Source: Cryptomeria japonica
Taxonomy: Eukaryota > Streptophyta > Pinopsida > Cupressales > Cupressaceae
Assembly: GCF_030272615.1 (NCBI RefSeq)
Contig: NC_081408.1
Coordinates: 623,031,883-623,095,882, forward strand
Reading direction: 5' to 3'
DNA: 64,000 bases
Shown here: positions 35,137 through 44,757 of the stretch, one piece after another
Numbering within the stretch: the first letter of the stretch is position 1
Layout of the letters: the number at the start of each line of letters is the position of its first letter
Position numbers and translations under genes: made by a program
Notes under the pieces: model-generated
What the model was told of the DNA's origin: nothing
Database searches by the model: none
Seen by the model: only the letters and a program-made list of their open reading frames with translations

Positions 35137-35953
35137 CTAATCAAACAAGTCATCTGCCTCCTGATCTTGCTCATCATTATTTTGGGAAGGTGGACGATAT
35201 GCAAGGGAAGCCACATCAAGCATAGTAGATGGAGCTATCACAAGTTCCAAACAAGGACCATTCTCTAATGATGAGTCACTTTGTTTGTCACTAGGAGCTA
35301 GGATTAATTCTTTTGAAAATTGTTTAGATAAATCATTGTCAACATCAACATATTCATATTCATCATTTGGAATATTAAGATCAACATTTTCATCATGAAA
35401 AACATTCTCACCTATTTCTTCACCAATATTAATAAAAATAGGAGCTATAATAGGAATAGAACTTGAACCATCATTTGTCTTAATCATTTTATTTTTGGAG
35501 AATTAGGTTGAGCAAGCCCTGGGTTATATCAAGAATTGGTATCTTCAGGGAAGAAGTGTTTTGAGAAGTGAGTTCACGAGCTCTTGCACGACATCTCCAT
35601 TGACATTCTCTTGTACAATGGTTTTGTTTATCTTTAGCTAAGGGTTGTGAAGGTTTAGGATTAGTAGGCATAGGCTACTTTTCCTTTTTTAAGAAAGGAT
35701 TCATGGGAGACCAATTCCACCATGCAGAGGAGGAATAGATCTATCCTTAGGAGGAATAATATGCTTATCCTTAGAAGGAGGAATAGATTGACCCTTAGGA
35801 GAAAGAGATATTCTATCCTTGAAAATAAGAACAAACTCATCCTTAGGAGAAGGAATATATTCTTGCTTAGAAGAGAGAATATTTCTATCATTAGGACGAA
35901 GAATGGGCTTATCCTTAAGAAGAGGCATATAACCATTAGTTGGAGGAAGAAAG
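35137..35953 (-). pseudogene. Gypsy B post-protease linker ORF with PKD-type repeats
   Basis: Minus-strand frames give a repeated Pro/Lys/Asp motif (SPKDEF, FKDRISLSPKG, PSKDKHIIPPKDRSIPP; 35928-35701), then TRECQWRCRARARE, and an acidic Asp/Glu/Asn-rich stretch starting MIKTNDGSSSIPIIAPIFIN (35487) and ending QDQEADDLFD (35137). In Tat-type elements a variable acidic region between protease and RT is common, so I place it there. No catalytic motif. Two frameshifts. E4 separates it from the protease at 44002. Confidence 0.5.
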
Positions 35954-37147
35954 TGTTACTACTTATTAATTTGCCATTAGTTTTATGTCCAAATTCATTC
36001 TATATACTCTAGTCAGTTACTACTACTGAAATATTCAATCGGTAAGCACAGAGCAATCAGTTATAGAAGAAAGTAGTCACAAAGCTTAGTATACACCGAG
36101 CTGTCTACCGAGTAACACTCTATGTCTACCAAGCAACAATAATGATACACCGAGTTGATATACACCAAGTGAAACATGTTACCAGATTCATTGAACCTAG
36201 ACACACATGTGGAAACATGTTACAAGATTGAGGAACAAAGAACCATTATCACATCGGAAATTGCACTTAAGGATTTTGTATGATTTTGAGGTCATCTATC
36301 CAATGAAATATTTTGTATGGTTATTCATTCGATAAATCATGTTTGTAAGATCAAAGAAATGAATTAGATCACCAACATAAGAGATCTATTTATACATGGA
36401 TTGGGATCAGATAGAGATATAGGTGTATGTGTGTATGAGTGTGAAGACAAACATATGTGAAAAGAAAAATCATGGGAAAGCACTAAGTGTTATGATTGTT
36501 ACAGAGACACAGAGGTCACCGAGAAGGATTTCAAAGAACAGTCAAGGAATAGAGTAAACAGAAGGGTTTACCGAGTTACTCTATGGGTTACCGAGGTATG
36601 CTATAAGTAAGGTAATCTCATTTTGAGCACATAGAATCTACTATAACATTTCAGATGTGAAGTTGCAGATATTTGTAAAGATTTTATTGTAATATTTGAA
36701 GTTGTAAAAGAAACCTTTAACAAGGTAAAAGACTCTAACGAAGTCTATAAATTGTAAATCCTTTAACCAGGTGCAGCATTTAGAATAAGTGTTATAAAAT
36801 CCTTTAGCAAGGTAGATCTAATGATCTTGATACTCCTAATAGGGTAAGCTATCAGAAATAGTTAAACATGTAGCTCTAACCAATCACCCTTTTTTATTGG
36901 AGTAGTGAAGTTGTGGGTGCCATCCCCACCGTAGTTTTTCTCTCTAACCAAGAGTTTCTACGTAACTAAAATATATGTGTTATGGAGTGAATCATGTATG
37001 ATTGTTACTTATTTGTTTTAGCTTTATGTTATGTTACAGCAGTTTTTGGTTTATGCATAATAGTTAAGATATTGTTCAAGAAAGGATTTGAAGTACTGAT
37101 TCACCCCTCCCCTCTCAGTACATTAGCTCTCCATATTGGGCCTAACA
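35954..37147 (+). repeat. E4 5' LTR
   Basis: Begins TGTTACTACTTATTAA and ends GGGCCTAACA, matching 42800-43996 throughout. It contains many 'ACCGAG' motifs, a run of 'ccttta.c.aggt' motifs (36710-36860) and GATTCACCCCTCCCCTCTCAG near 37099-37119. Confidence 0.92.
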
Positions 37148-37149
37148 AT

Positions 37150-37161
37150 TGGTATCAAAGC
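37150..37161 (+). other. E4 primer-binding site (tRNA-Met)
   Basis: TGGTATCAAAGC, one G-to-A change from TGGTATCAGAGC, two bases after the LTR. Confidence 0.9.
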
Positions 37162-37209
37162 TTCAATCTTGGAAAAGGGTTTAACAGCCTAAGGAAAAAG
37201 ATCTTATCA

Positions 37210-38463
37210 ATGGAAGGCTATAAACAATCTTGGAGAATTGTGTATTTGCAAGAAGAGTTGGATCATGCTAATCAAGTGATTGCAGACATGCAAAGACAAA
37301 TGCAAAAATTATTGAAAGTTAGAAGAAGATTGTCTAGTGATTTGCAGGACTCTCAAGAGTTAGTGGAACAGATTGAGACATCATCTGAGAATAGTATATC
37401 TGAAGAGACTGAAGAGATGATTGGAGAACTGAAAGAAAAGAACAAAGCACTGACTGATCAGCTAAAAGCAATGAAAAGAGGGCATGAACATTTCAGCACA
37501 CAGATGACTAAAAATCTAGATGCATTGAGGACAATTGAGGATAAAGTGAGAGATCTAGAAAGAGAAAAACTATATCTTGAAGCATTAGTATATGAAAAGA
37601 ATGATGAAATCACAAGGTTGACTGGAATTCAACAAAATCTATCCAATCAATTGGGCTATGCACATCATGAAGCAAATTTGAAGGATAATGAGAATCAAGC
37701 ATTAAAACATGAACTATCAAGATTGACTGATGAACTTGAAACAGAGAAGAAATCCAAAGAAACACTGAAGAAGAGTTATGAAGCATCAAAGATGTTGGAT
37801 GAGCAATTGAATACAAGAAGACCCAACAAAGATGCAGGACTCGGTTACAAAGGAAAAGACTCTACTGAGAAGGGAATCCACTCTACCGAGAAAGGAGAAT
37901 CATCAAAGAAAGCTAAACAGAACAACATCAAAGGAAAGAAACCTGTTTGCAACTACTGTGGAAATCAAGGTCATACTGCCAACTTGTGCCAAATCAAAAA
38001 AGGTAAGCAACCGAATGTCACTAGGTCTAATGGTTATTGTTACAATTGCAATAAATATGGTCACACATCTAACCAATGTAGGACAAAGTCTGTTAACAAT
38101 TATCAGAAGGAAAAATTCAAAGGGTTTTGTAAAAACTATAATAGATATGGACATAGTACCGAGAAGTGTTGGTTTAAGCAAAAGAACTATATGTGGTCTG
38201 CACACCGAGCAAATGCTAGAGGTTACCGAACTCACACAGATCCTAACATACAGTATTATGCCGTACCATGGGATTACAATACAAGGATATGGTGTGAATG
38301 TTGTAAAAGATATGGACATATAAGTGCCAACTGCTTTATAAGGTTTGGAATGAACAACCGAAGATCATGGAGAAATCCTGGTATGGCATGTTTTCATCGT
38401 CACAAAGTTGGACACTTGGCTAGAGATTGTAGAGACAACCTAGAGGAGACACTGAAGAAATAA
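37210..38463 (+). CDS. E4 ORF1: intact gag-like coiled-coil and zinc-knuckle protein, 417 residues
   Basis: Starts at ATG 37210 (MEGYKQSWRIVYLQEELDHA), the position equivalent to the E1-E3 starts. The same frame is open back to 36994 inside the LTR, but that extension would cross the primer site and is unlikely. Residues 10-200 form a long coiled coil, ending in YEASKMLDEQLNTRRPN and GLGY (about residue 212), the Sirevirus/Copia gag spacing motif. A Lys-rich stretch precedes five knuckles: CNYCGNQGHTANLC (37948-37989), CYNCNKYGHTSNQC (38038-38079), CKNYNRYGHSTEKC (38128-38169, second Cys is Tyr), CECCKRYGHISANC (38293-38334) and CFHRHKVGHLARDC (38389-38430, second Cys is Arg). Expected role: RNA binding and multimerisation. 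The UBN2 capsid half is absent. This is the only undamaged reading frame of its kind in the window. Confidence 0.85.
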   Translation: MEGYKQSWRIVYLQEELDHANQVIADMQRQMQKLLKVRRRLSSDLQDSQELVEQIETSSENSISEETEEMIGELKEKNKALTDQLKAMKRGHEHFSTQMTKNLDALRTIEDKVRDLEREKLYLEALVYEKNDEITRLTGIQQNLSNQLGYAHHEANLKDNENQALKHELSRLTDELETEKKSKETLKKSYEASKMLDEQLNTRRPNKDAGLGYKGKDSTEKGIHSTEKGESSKKAKQNNIKGKKPVCNYCGNQGHTANLCQIKKGKQPNVTRSNGYCYNCNKYGHTSNQCRTKSVNNYQKEKFKGFCKNYNRYGHSTEKCWFKQKNYMWSAHRANARGYRTHTDPNIQYYAVPWDYNTRIWCECCKRYGHISANCFIRFGMNNRRSWRNPGMACFHRHKVGHLARDCRDNLEETLKK

Positions 38464-39071
38464 AAGGCAAATTACAAATGATTTGGAAAAAGAAGGAAAT
38501 TATGTCAAATGAAGAAAGCACCTTACCTACCGAGTTAGGTGCACCTATTCCAAATTAATTGGTAAAGGTATGAAGCGACTGCATTCTCTCAAGGTTAAAT
38601 CTTAACAGTTCCTATTTTATCATGCACTTAATTAAAAATCTGCATAGCTAAAGATGCATTAGGAAATTTTTAATTTTATCAAGTCTTTTGGAAGCCTGTC
38701 TAGTCGGTGAATACAGGAAGCCTGGCTACTCGGTAAAAGCATAAAAAGGAAGTGGTTTCGAGTGCATTTAATGTCTTTTGACCTAACTGCATGAAGCCCG
38801 ATAAGGTATATTGTGTACTTAAAGCTTTTGCATGGTCATTTTACACTTACCAAGTTTTCAAGAAAGCAGAGCAAAGCGATTCAAAGGCGATCAAACCTCC
38901 TCCGAAGCGAAATTCAAGGTATTTAGATCAATCACAATGCATTATCAATCTAGTTTACCAATCATATCAATTGTGAATATCTGTTTTACATTTGCTAAGT
39001 GGGAAGCATCTGCCATTTAAAATTTTTCAAACCCTAAGGATCTTTTGTTAAGTGATTATCTGAAATCTGCA
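38464..39071 (+). other. E4 spacer between ORF1 and ORF2
   Basis: About 600 bp with no gene that I can support. It includes repeated 'cggtgaa/cggtaaa' stretches near 38700-38740. The other E elements have about 300-360 bp here. Confidence 0.5.
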
Positions 39072-42000
39072 ATGGCACCTAAGATCCAGAAGCCCGTTGT
39101 TGTTGAGAACATTGAAAAGCCCTCACTGAAATACTCTCTAACTACCAAAGTAGCATCTAAACCGGATGATAAAACTACATTTTCACTCATTCCGGATAAG
39201 GTTTTACTAGTTGAGGATGTCAGATTCTTCACTAAGTGTCGTGTTGAGGAACTAGGTCATGTTGAGATCAAGGATACATATGATTAATTGTGTACCGATG
39301 GAAAATTGGATAGCAAGTATGAACACATTAAAATCAAGGGATTGACTGAAGCCCTAACCTATCCCCGTGTCTTCAAACCCCAATGGGTCAAGTTTGTTTT
39401 GAGCAAAGTTCATGATGATTTCATGTGGTTAGAGGAGCAACAATTCAAAATCACCAAAGAAATTATTCATTTGATCACCAATTACCCTATTTTTGATCAT
39501 GCCCGAGCTTAGAAAATGATATCACAAAAGGAATTGATCACTTTAACCATAGTGGAATCTGATTGCAGAGGACTCAAACTAAACAATGTCATAGATGCAG
39601 AGCTGAAGTTTTCCATTAGAGTCATAGGTTACTATTTCTTTCAATCGGCAAGGGAAAACAATGTACCCTATGCAACAGTCAACTTAGCATATAATATTGT
39701 GAAGAAAGGTATGAAAATTGATCTTTGTGAAGTATTGTTGAAAAACCTATTTGAGAATCTAAACACCATAAGGAATCCGAAGAAGAACAACTCGGCTAAC
39801 ATACTGAAGTTTGGATCACTGTTAGTATGCATGTTTTTCTATTTTGAGAAATGCTTTCCATCAGTCGGTAATGTAGTTTGGGAGCTACACCGACCAATCA
39901 CCCATCAAATCAATGACTTCATCTAATGGCTAGGTGACAACTTTAATGATATTATGGATGATTCCTTTAGCAAGTTTCAGGAAAGGATGCATAACGGGTA
40001 TAGAATTCCACCCCAGTTAGTAGAGAAATACAAGGATGACATATGCTTTGAAGTAGACACCGACCATTGCTATGTTAATGCTGTGGAACCGAGAACTAAA
40101 TATTTTCCACCTATGGGTTATGAGATTGATTTTGACATCACACAACAATAGATAGATGATTTTCTTACATTACCAAGGCATGCTACCGAGCTGAGATACG
40201 GTACATATGAAGAAGTTAAAGAGAAAGTTAAGATGAACATTGTAGTACCAAAGGCTACAAGGAAAACAACAAAAATGATCGAGGCAATAACAGAGAAATT
40301 TGGTGAAGGTTCTTCCTCCACACCTATCAAGGGCACTATAGTCATCACCGAGGAGGAATCTAAAGCTCAAGAGGCAGCTATTACTTTGAGCACCGAGTTG
40401 CCTGAAGGGAAAGTTTTGAAAAGGAAGAAACATAATACATCAAAGGTATCACCGACTCCTTCAGTAAAGCGCCCAAACACAAGATCATCTGTAGCGTCAC
40501 TGAGTAAGAAACCAAATAATGTTGCCACACCAAAGGTAACAAAAACTTATAAGAAATCTACTCGGAGACTCATTTTGACTAAAGAGTCCAGTGACACCGA
40601 ATTTGAAGATGCAAGCAAATTTCAGATTGTTAAGAGCAAAAAGGAAGAAGTACATAGTGTTGATAACTTTTGTGCTAATCTGAAACAATATGGTGGATTT
40701 GGATCATTTAGATATGTTAAGTATGAATCTAGATCTAATGCAAAAAAGAGACAAATAGAAGAAGTTGTCATCTGCACTCTTCTGAAATTCTGATTGGTCC
40801 CATTGGAAGTAACTAATTCTTTTCCAAAAGAATTGTATTTGCATATTGATAATAGGTGGAAATATGCCATGGACTCGGAAAAGAAGATGAGAGAAAGAAG
40901 TCTGGTACATCTCTTTCCAGACATGTCGGTAGATGAAATAAGTGAACATCTAAAAAACTACAACTCAAACTTCCTAGTCAAGCAAAGAGCCTTGAAATTG
41001 ATGAATGGATTTTATTTGGATGTAGAGAATGAGACCAAGGAAAAATGGCAGGAAATCTTTGGAATCAAGAATGATGGTGAGAAAGCTGAAGTTGAAACAA
41101 TTGATGTCACCGAGCAAGATCCTGATATCACCATGAAAGACCCTGTTGACACTATACAAATTGATGAGGATATCATGGACACCGAGGGACAAGAACAAGA
41201 AATGATAGAAGGGAATGCATATGCCAAACTGGTATCTAGTGAGTCAGTTTTGGAACAAGTTCAGCCCTATCCTCGGGTCACTCAGCCTATTTTAATCGAG
41301 GCCCCTTAGGATACTGAACAAGGAACAGAGGGTCACAAGTATATAGAAGGAGAAGCTACTTCTCAAGCCATCGGGGAACAGACCTCTCAAGCCCCTTCTA
41401 GCACTGAAAATGTTACAACTAAGAACCCAAGCACAGAAGTGTCGAAGGAGAAATCAAAGGCTACAAGAACCAACAAAAGTGTTGCCTCTATCGAGCAACC
41501 TACCGAGGGTAATCAAGCCTCCCAAGCCATTGTATTAGTTCAACTGGTGAAATCTAAAGAAAAGAAAATGAAAAATCATAGTTTCAAATTAGATTTGTCA
41601 AAACCAATAATGTTGCCAAATGTAGACATATCCAAACTAAAAGGGCAAGCACTCATTGAATTCGGTGAACTATGCAAAGCCAAAGCAGAATAGGAAAAAC
41701 AAATGGCTATTCAAAAGAAAAACAAAGTACTTCAGAAGGTGAAAGCACTATTAATAGATATGCTACCTGAAGCTACAGTGACAATAGATGCAGCCATCCA
41801 TATTCAACTGGATGAACTCCTAACTAAAATTGAGACATCTGGAGTAGACACATCTGAATATTTGAGCAAGTTAAAGGACAAAGAGTTCACTACTAAAATG
41901 ATTGAAGAGGTACAAAAAGCTATTGCTATTGGCAAAGTAAAACTTGTCAAATTTATTGCTGAGTTATCCCCTCAACTCAAGCACATTCTTTATTTATTTC

Positions 42001-42440
42001 AGAAACTCTGTACATTCTCTTTATTCATTAAAGATATCAAAAATAAAACAGAAGTGATTGAGAAAGAGATCACTGATATCTCAAATAAGTTGACCATTGA
42101 GCCAAACCCTATTCAGCATTTCTATACCAAGCTACAAAAGCTCAGGGATCAACAATTGGAACTTAGGAATGAAGAGCACAAAATAAGGATGGACATTATG
42201 ACTCTTCAGACATTAATCATTCCACACTTGTCCTCCGTCCAAGAGCAGATCAACAAGGCCACCTCCCTATCCACTCAACAAGAGGGAAGCACCTTAGATG
42301 GACTAATTTCACTATTAGCTGACATTACAGCTTAGAATTCACTCATGGATAGTATCAAGGATGCCCTCTCTACCGCTCTTACCGATGCAAGGAAAAAGTA
42401 CAAATCCATTTTTGACCAATTGCCTCCACCGAATGGTAAC
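39072..42440 (+). pseudogene. E4 ORF2: conserved protein of unknown function, one frame with eight stops
   Basis: From MAPKIQKPVVVENIEKP (ATG 39072) to TAA 42438-42440, 1,122 codons stay in one frame without any indel. Stops: 39285, 39510, 39924, 40149, 40791, 41307, 41691 and 42333 (five TAG, two TAA, one TGA). N-terminal block: RFFTKCRVEELGHVEIKDTY, WVKFVLSKVHDDFMWLEEQ, KITKEIIHLITNYP, GLKLNNVIDAELKFSIRVIGYYF and VNLAYNIVKKGMKIDL, plainly homologous to E1-E3. Then YKDDICFEVDTDHCYVNAVE, PPMGYEIDFD, a basic Ser/Thr/Pro/Lys linker (40420-40600), an acidic Thr/Glu linker and a helical C-terminus (41440-42330) ending LPPPNGN. More diverged than the E1/E3 pair, so conservation picks out the N-terminal block. 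Function unknown. Confidence 0.8.
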
Positions 42441-42453
42441 TAAGTTTTGATGT

Positions 42454-42799
42454 TTGTCAAAAAGGGGGAGAATAGTATCAAAGTATCAAAGGGGGAGTGT
42501 AGTAAATAGGGGGAGTATACCGAGCAAAATAGAGTATCCAAATGCATAGTTGAATTTGACAGGGAAGCAGTGAACCGAGCAGTGACAACTGAGCAGTAAA
42601 CACAGAACATTGATCACCATCCATGCAAAATCAGAGTTTGGTACAGTATATTGATAAGGGGAGTATATTTGAATATACTATTTCATTGACAAATGTATAT
42701 ACTGTCAGTTTAGTCAAATTTTGTAAGTATATAGATTTTTGAGTTATGACTTTGAAAGAAGTTTTGTCAAACATCTCAACTGATGTCAAAAGGGGAGAT
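42454..42799 (+). promoter_or_regulatory. E4 polypurine-tract array
   Basis: Five polypurine runs: 'gtcaaaaagggggag' (42455), 'tcaaagggggag' (42486), 'aaatagggggag' (42504), 'ataaggggag' (42653) and the LTR-adjacent 'gtcaaaaggggagat' ending at 42799. Multiple tracts upstream of the 3' LTR recall Sireviruses. Confidence 0.65.
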
Positions 42800-43996
42800 T
42801 GTTACTACTTATTAAGTTGCCATTAGTTTTATGTCCAAAGTCATTCTATATACTCTAGTTGGTTACTACTACTGAAATATTCAGTCAGTAAGCACAAAGC
42901 AGTCGGTTATAGAAGAAAGTAGTCACAAAGCCTAGTATACACCGAGCTGTCTACCGAGTAACACTCTATGTCTACAGAGCAGCAATAATGATACACTGAG
43001 TTGATATACACCGAGTGAAACATGTTACTAGATTCATTGAACCTAGACACACATGTGGAAACGTGTTACAAGATTGAGGAACAAAGAACCGTTATCACAT
43101 TGGAAATTGTACTTAAGGATTTTGTATGATTTTGAGGTCATCTATCCAACAAAATATTTTGTATGGTTATTCATTTGATAAATCATGTTTGTAAGATCGA
43201 AGCAATGAACCAGATCACTGACATAAGAGATCTATTTATATAGCATGGATTGGGATCAGATAGAGATATAGGTGTATGTGTGTATGAGTGTGAAGACAGA
43301 CATATGTGAAAAGAAAAATCATGGGAAAGCACTAAGTGTTATGACTGTTACAGAGACACAGAGGTCACCGAGAAGGATTCCAGAGAATAGTCAAGGAACA
43401 GAGTAAATAGAAGGGTTTATCGAGTTACTCTATGGGTTACCGAGGTATGCTATAAGCAAGGTGATCTCATTTTGAGCACATAGAATCTGCTATAACATTT
43501 CAGATGTGAAGTTGCAGATATTTGTAAAGATTTTATTGTAATATTTTGAGTTGTAAGAGAAACCTTTAACAAGGTAAAAGACTCTAACAAAGTCTATAAA
43601 TTGTAAAGCCTTTAACCAGGTGCACCATTTAGAATAAGTGTTGTAAAATCCTTTAGGAAGGTAGATCTAATGATCTTGATACTCCTAATAGGGTAAGCTA
43701 TCAGAAATAGCTAAACATGTAGCTCTAACCGAGCACCCTTTATTATTTCAGTATTGAAGTTGTGGGTGCCATCCCCACTGCAGTTTTTCTCTCTAACCAA
43801 GAGTTTCTGCGTAACCAAAATATATGTGTTATGGAGTGAATCATGTATGATTGTTACTTATTTGTTTTAGCTTTATGTTATGTTACAGTAGTTTTTGGAT
43901 TATGCATAACAGTAAAGATATTGTTCAAGAAAGGATTTGAAGTACAGATTCACCTCTCCCCTCTCAATACATTAGCTTTCCATATTGGGCCTAACA
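42800..43996 (+). repeat. E4 3' LTR
   Basis: Same ends as 35954-37147; GAAAG follows at 43997-44001. Confidence 0.92.
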
Positions 43997-44001
43997 GAAA
44001 G

Positions 44002-44757
44002 TGTTGGATTTATAGGTTTACTCAAGGATTAAATCATGTCATTTTTCCATTTTTGATAAGATTTTTAAAAAGCATCACTTCTAGGTTGGAGAGGTTGGAA
44101 TTGTTCAGACCAAAAATAATCAAGATAAAAATCTCCATGTCTCATTGTAGGTTGATACATGTTATGATTAACAGTTATAATTTTATCATCATGAGGAAAT
44201 TTCAAACATTTATGAATAGTAGAAGCGATTAATTTCATGGAAGAGAGCCAAGGATGTCCCAACTTCACACGAAATTGATCGGATGTAGAAATGATAACAA
44301 AGGCAACATATAAGCATTTAGACATAACCTCAATAGGAAGTGTAATAGAACCAATAGCAGGACAAGAGGAACCATCAAAGACTTTAACTATCACATCATA
44401 TTTATCATATGTTACTTGATGCAATATCTGTAAAGTATAAAGACATTCTTCAGTTATCAATAAGACTCACCACATTATTAGGCTCAAGGCTAACATCATT
44501 CGGAGAGAAAGCAAGATGATCAATCTCAATCACATTAGTGGAATGGGAAGGTAAAGGATTAGTGAAGATTTCAAGATTTTGATTAGGAGGAGCTATGGAT
44601 TTATTTCCTTTATTATTCACACCAGCCATAGATATGGTATTGTTATCAATAAAGTCTTGAATCTTACTTCTCAAGGAATAACACTTTTCAGTGACATGAT
44701 CGAGTTGATGATGGTATTGGCAGAAAATTTTGGCATCATAAGAAGGAAGAAAAGGCT
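44002..44757 (-). pseudogene. Gypsy B protease region
   Basis: On the minus strand a CCHC-like QYHHQLDHVTEKCYSLRSKI (about 44660-44725) leads to the linker KIQDFIDNNTISMAG, then the retropepsin part: YDVIVKVFDGSSCPAIGSIT, LPIEVMSKCLYVAFVI, FRVKLGHPWLSSMKLIASTIHKCLKFPHDDK (44370-44180). The LGRPW-like LGHPW and the STxHxxLKF tail are typical of Tat/Ogre Gypsy proteases. The N-terminal catalytic triad is not clear. It joins the gag part at 46001 across the solo LTR. Polyprotein cleavage would be its role. Confidence 0.75.

Larger units (their letters stand above)
35954..43996 (+). mobile_element. E4: non-autonomous LTR element with intact ORF1 and in-frame ORF2, plus strand
   Basis: LTRs 35954-37147 and 42800-43996, primer site 37150-37161, polypurine tracts to 42799, and target duplication GAAAG (35949-35953, 43997-44001). 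The element is 8.04 kb. ORF1 is open and complete; ORF2 is in one frame with eight stops. There is no polymerase, integrase or protease. Its LTR family differs from E1/E3 and from E2, yet the gene layout is the same. By eye the two LTRs differ at about 15 of the first 230 bases. Confidence 0.92.

Noticed and set aside
35701-35928. Pro/Lys/Asp repeat frame as a host cell-wall or stress protein
   Set aside because: It is continuous with the Gypsy B protease once E4 is removed and has no independent gene signals.
37240-37800. Coiled-coil stretches resembling myosin or SMC proteins
   Set aside because: They sit between a primer site and zinc knuckles in LTR elements; the similarity is generic heptad composition.
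36036-43050. Frequent ACCGAG/ACCGG words as a CRISPR or satellite array
   Set aside because: Spacing is irregular and the words are only 5-6 bases; they are a composition feature of these LTRs and ORFs.
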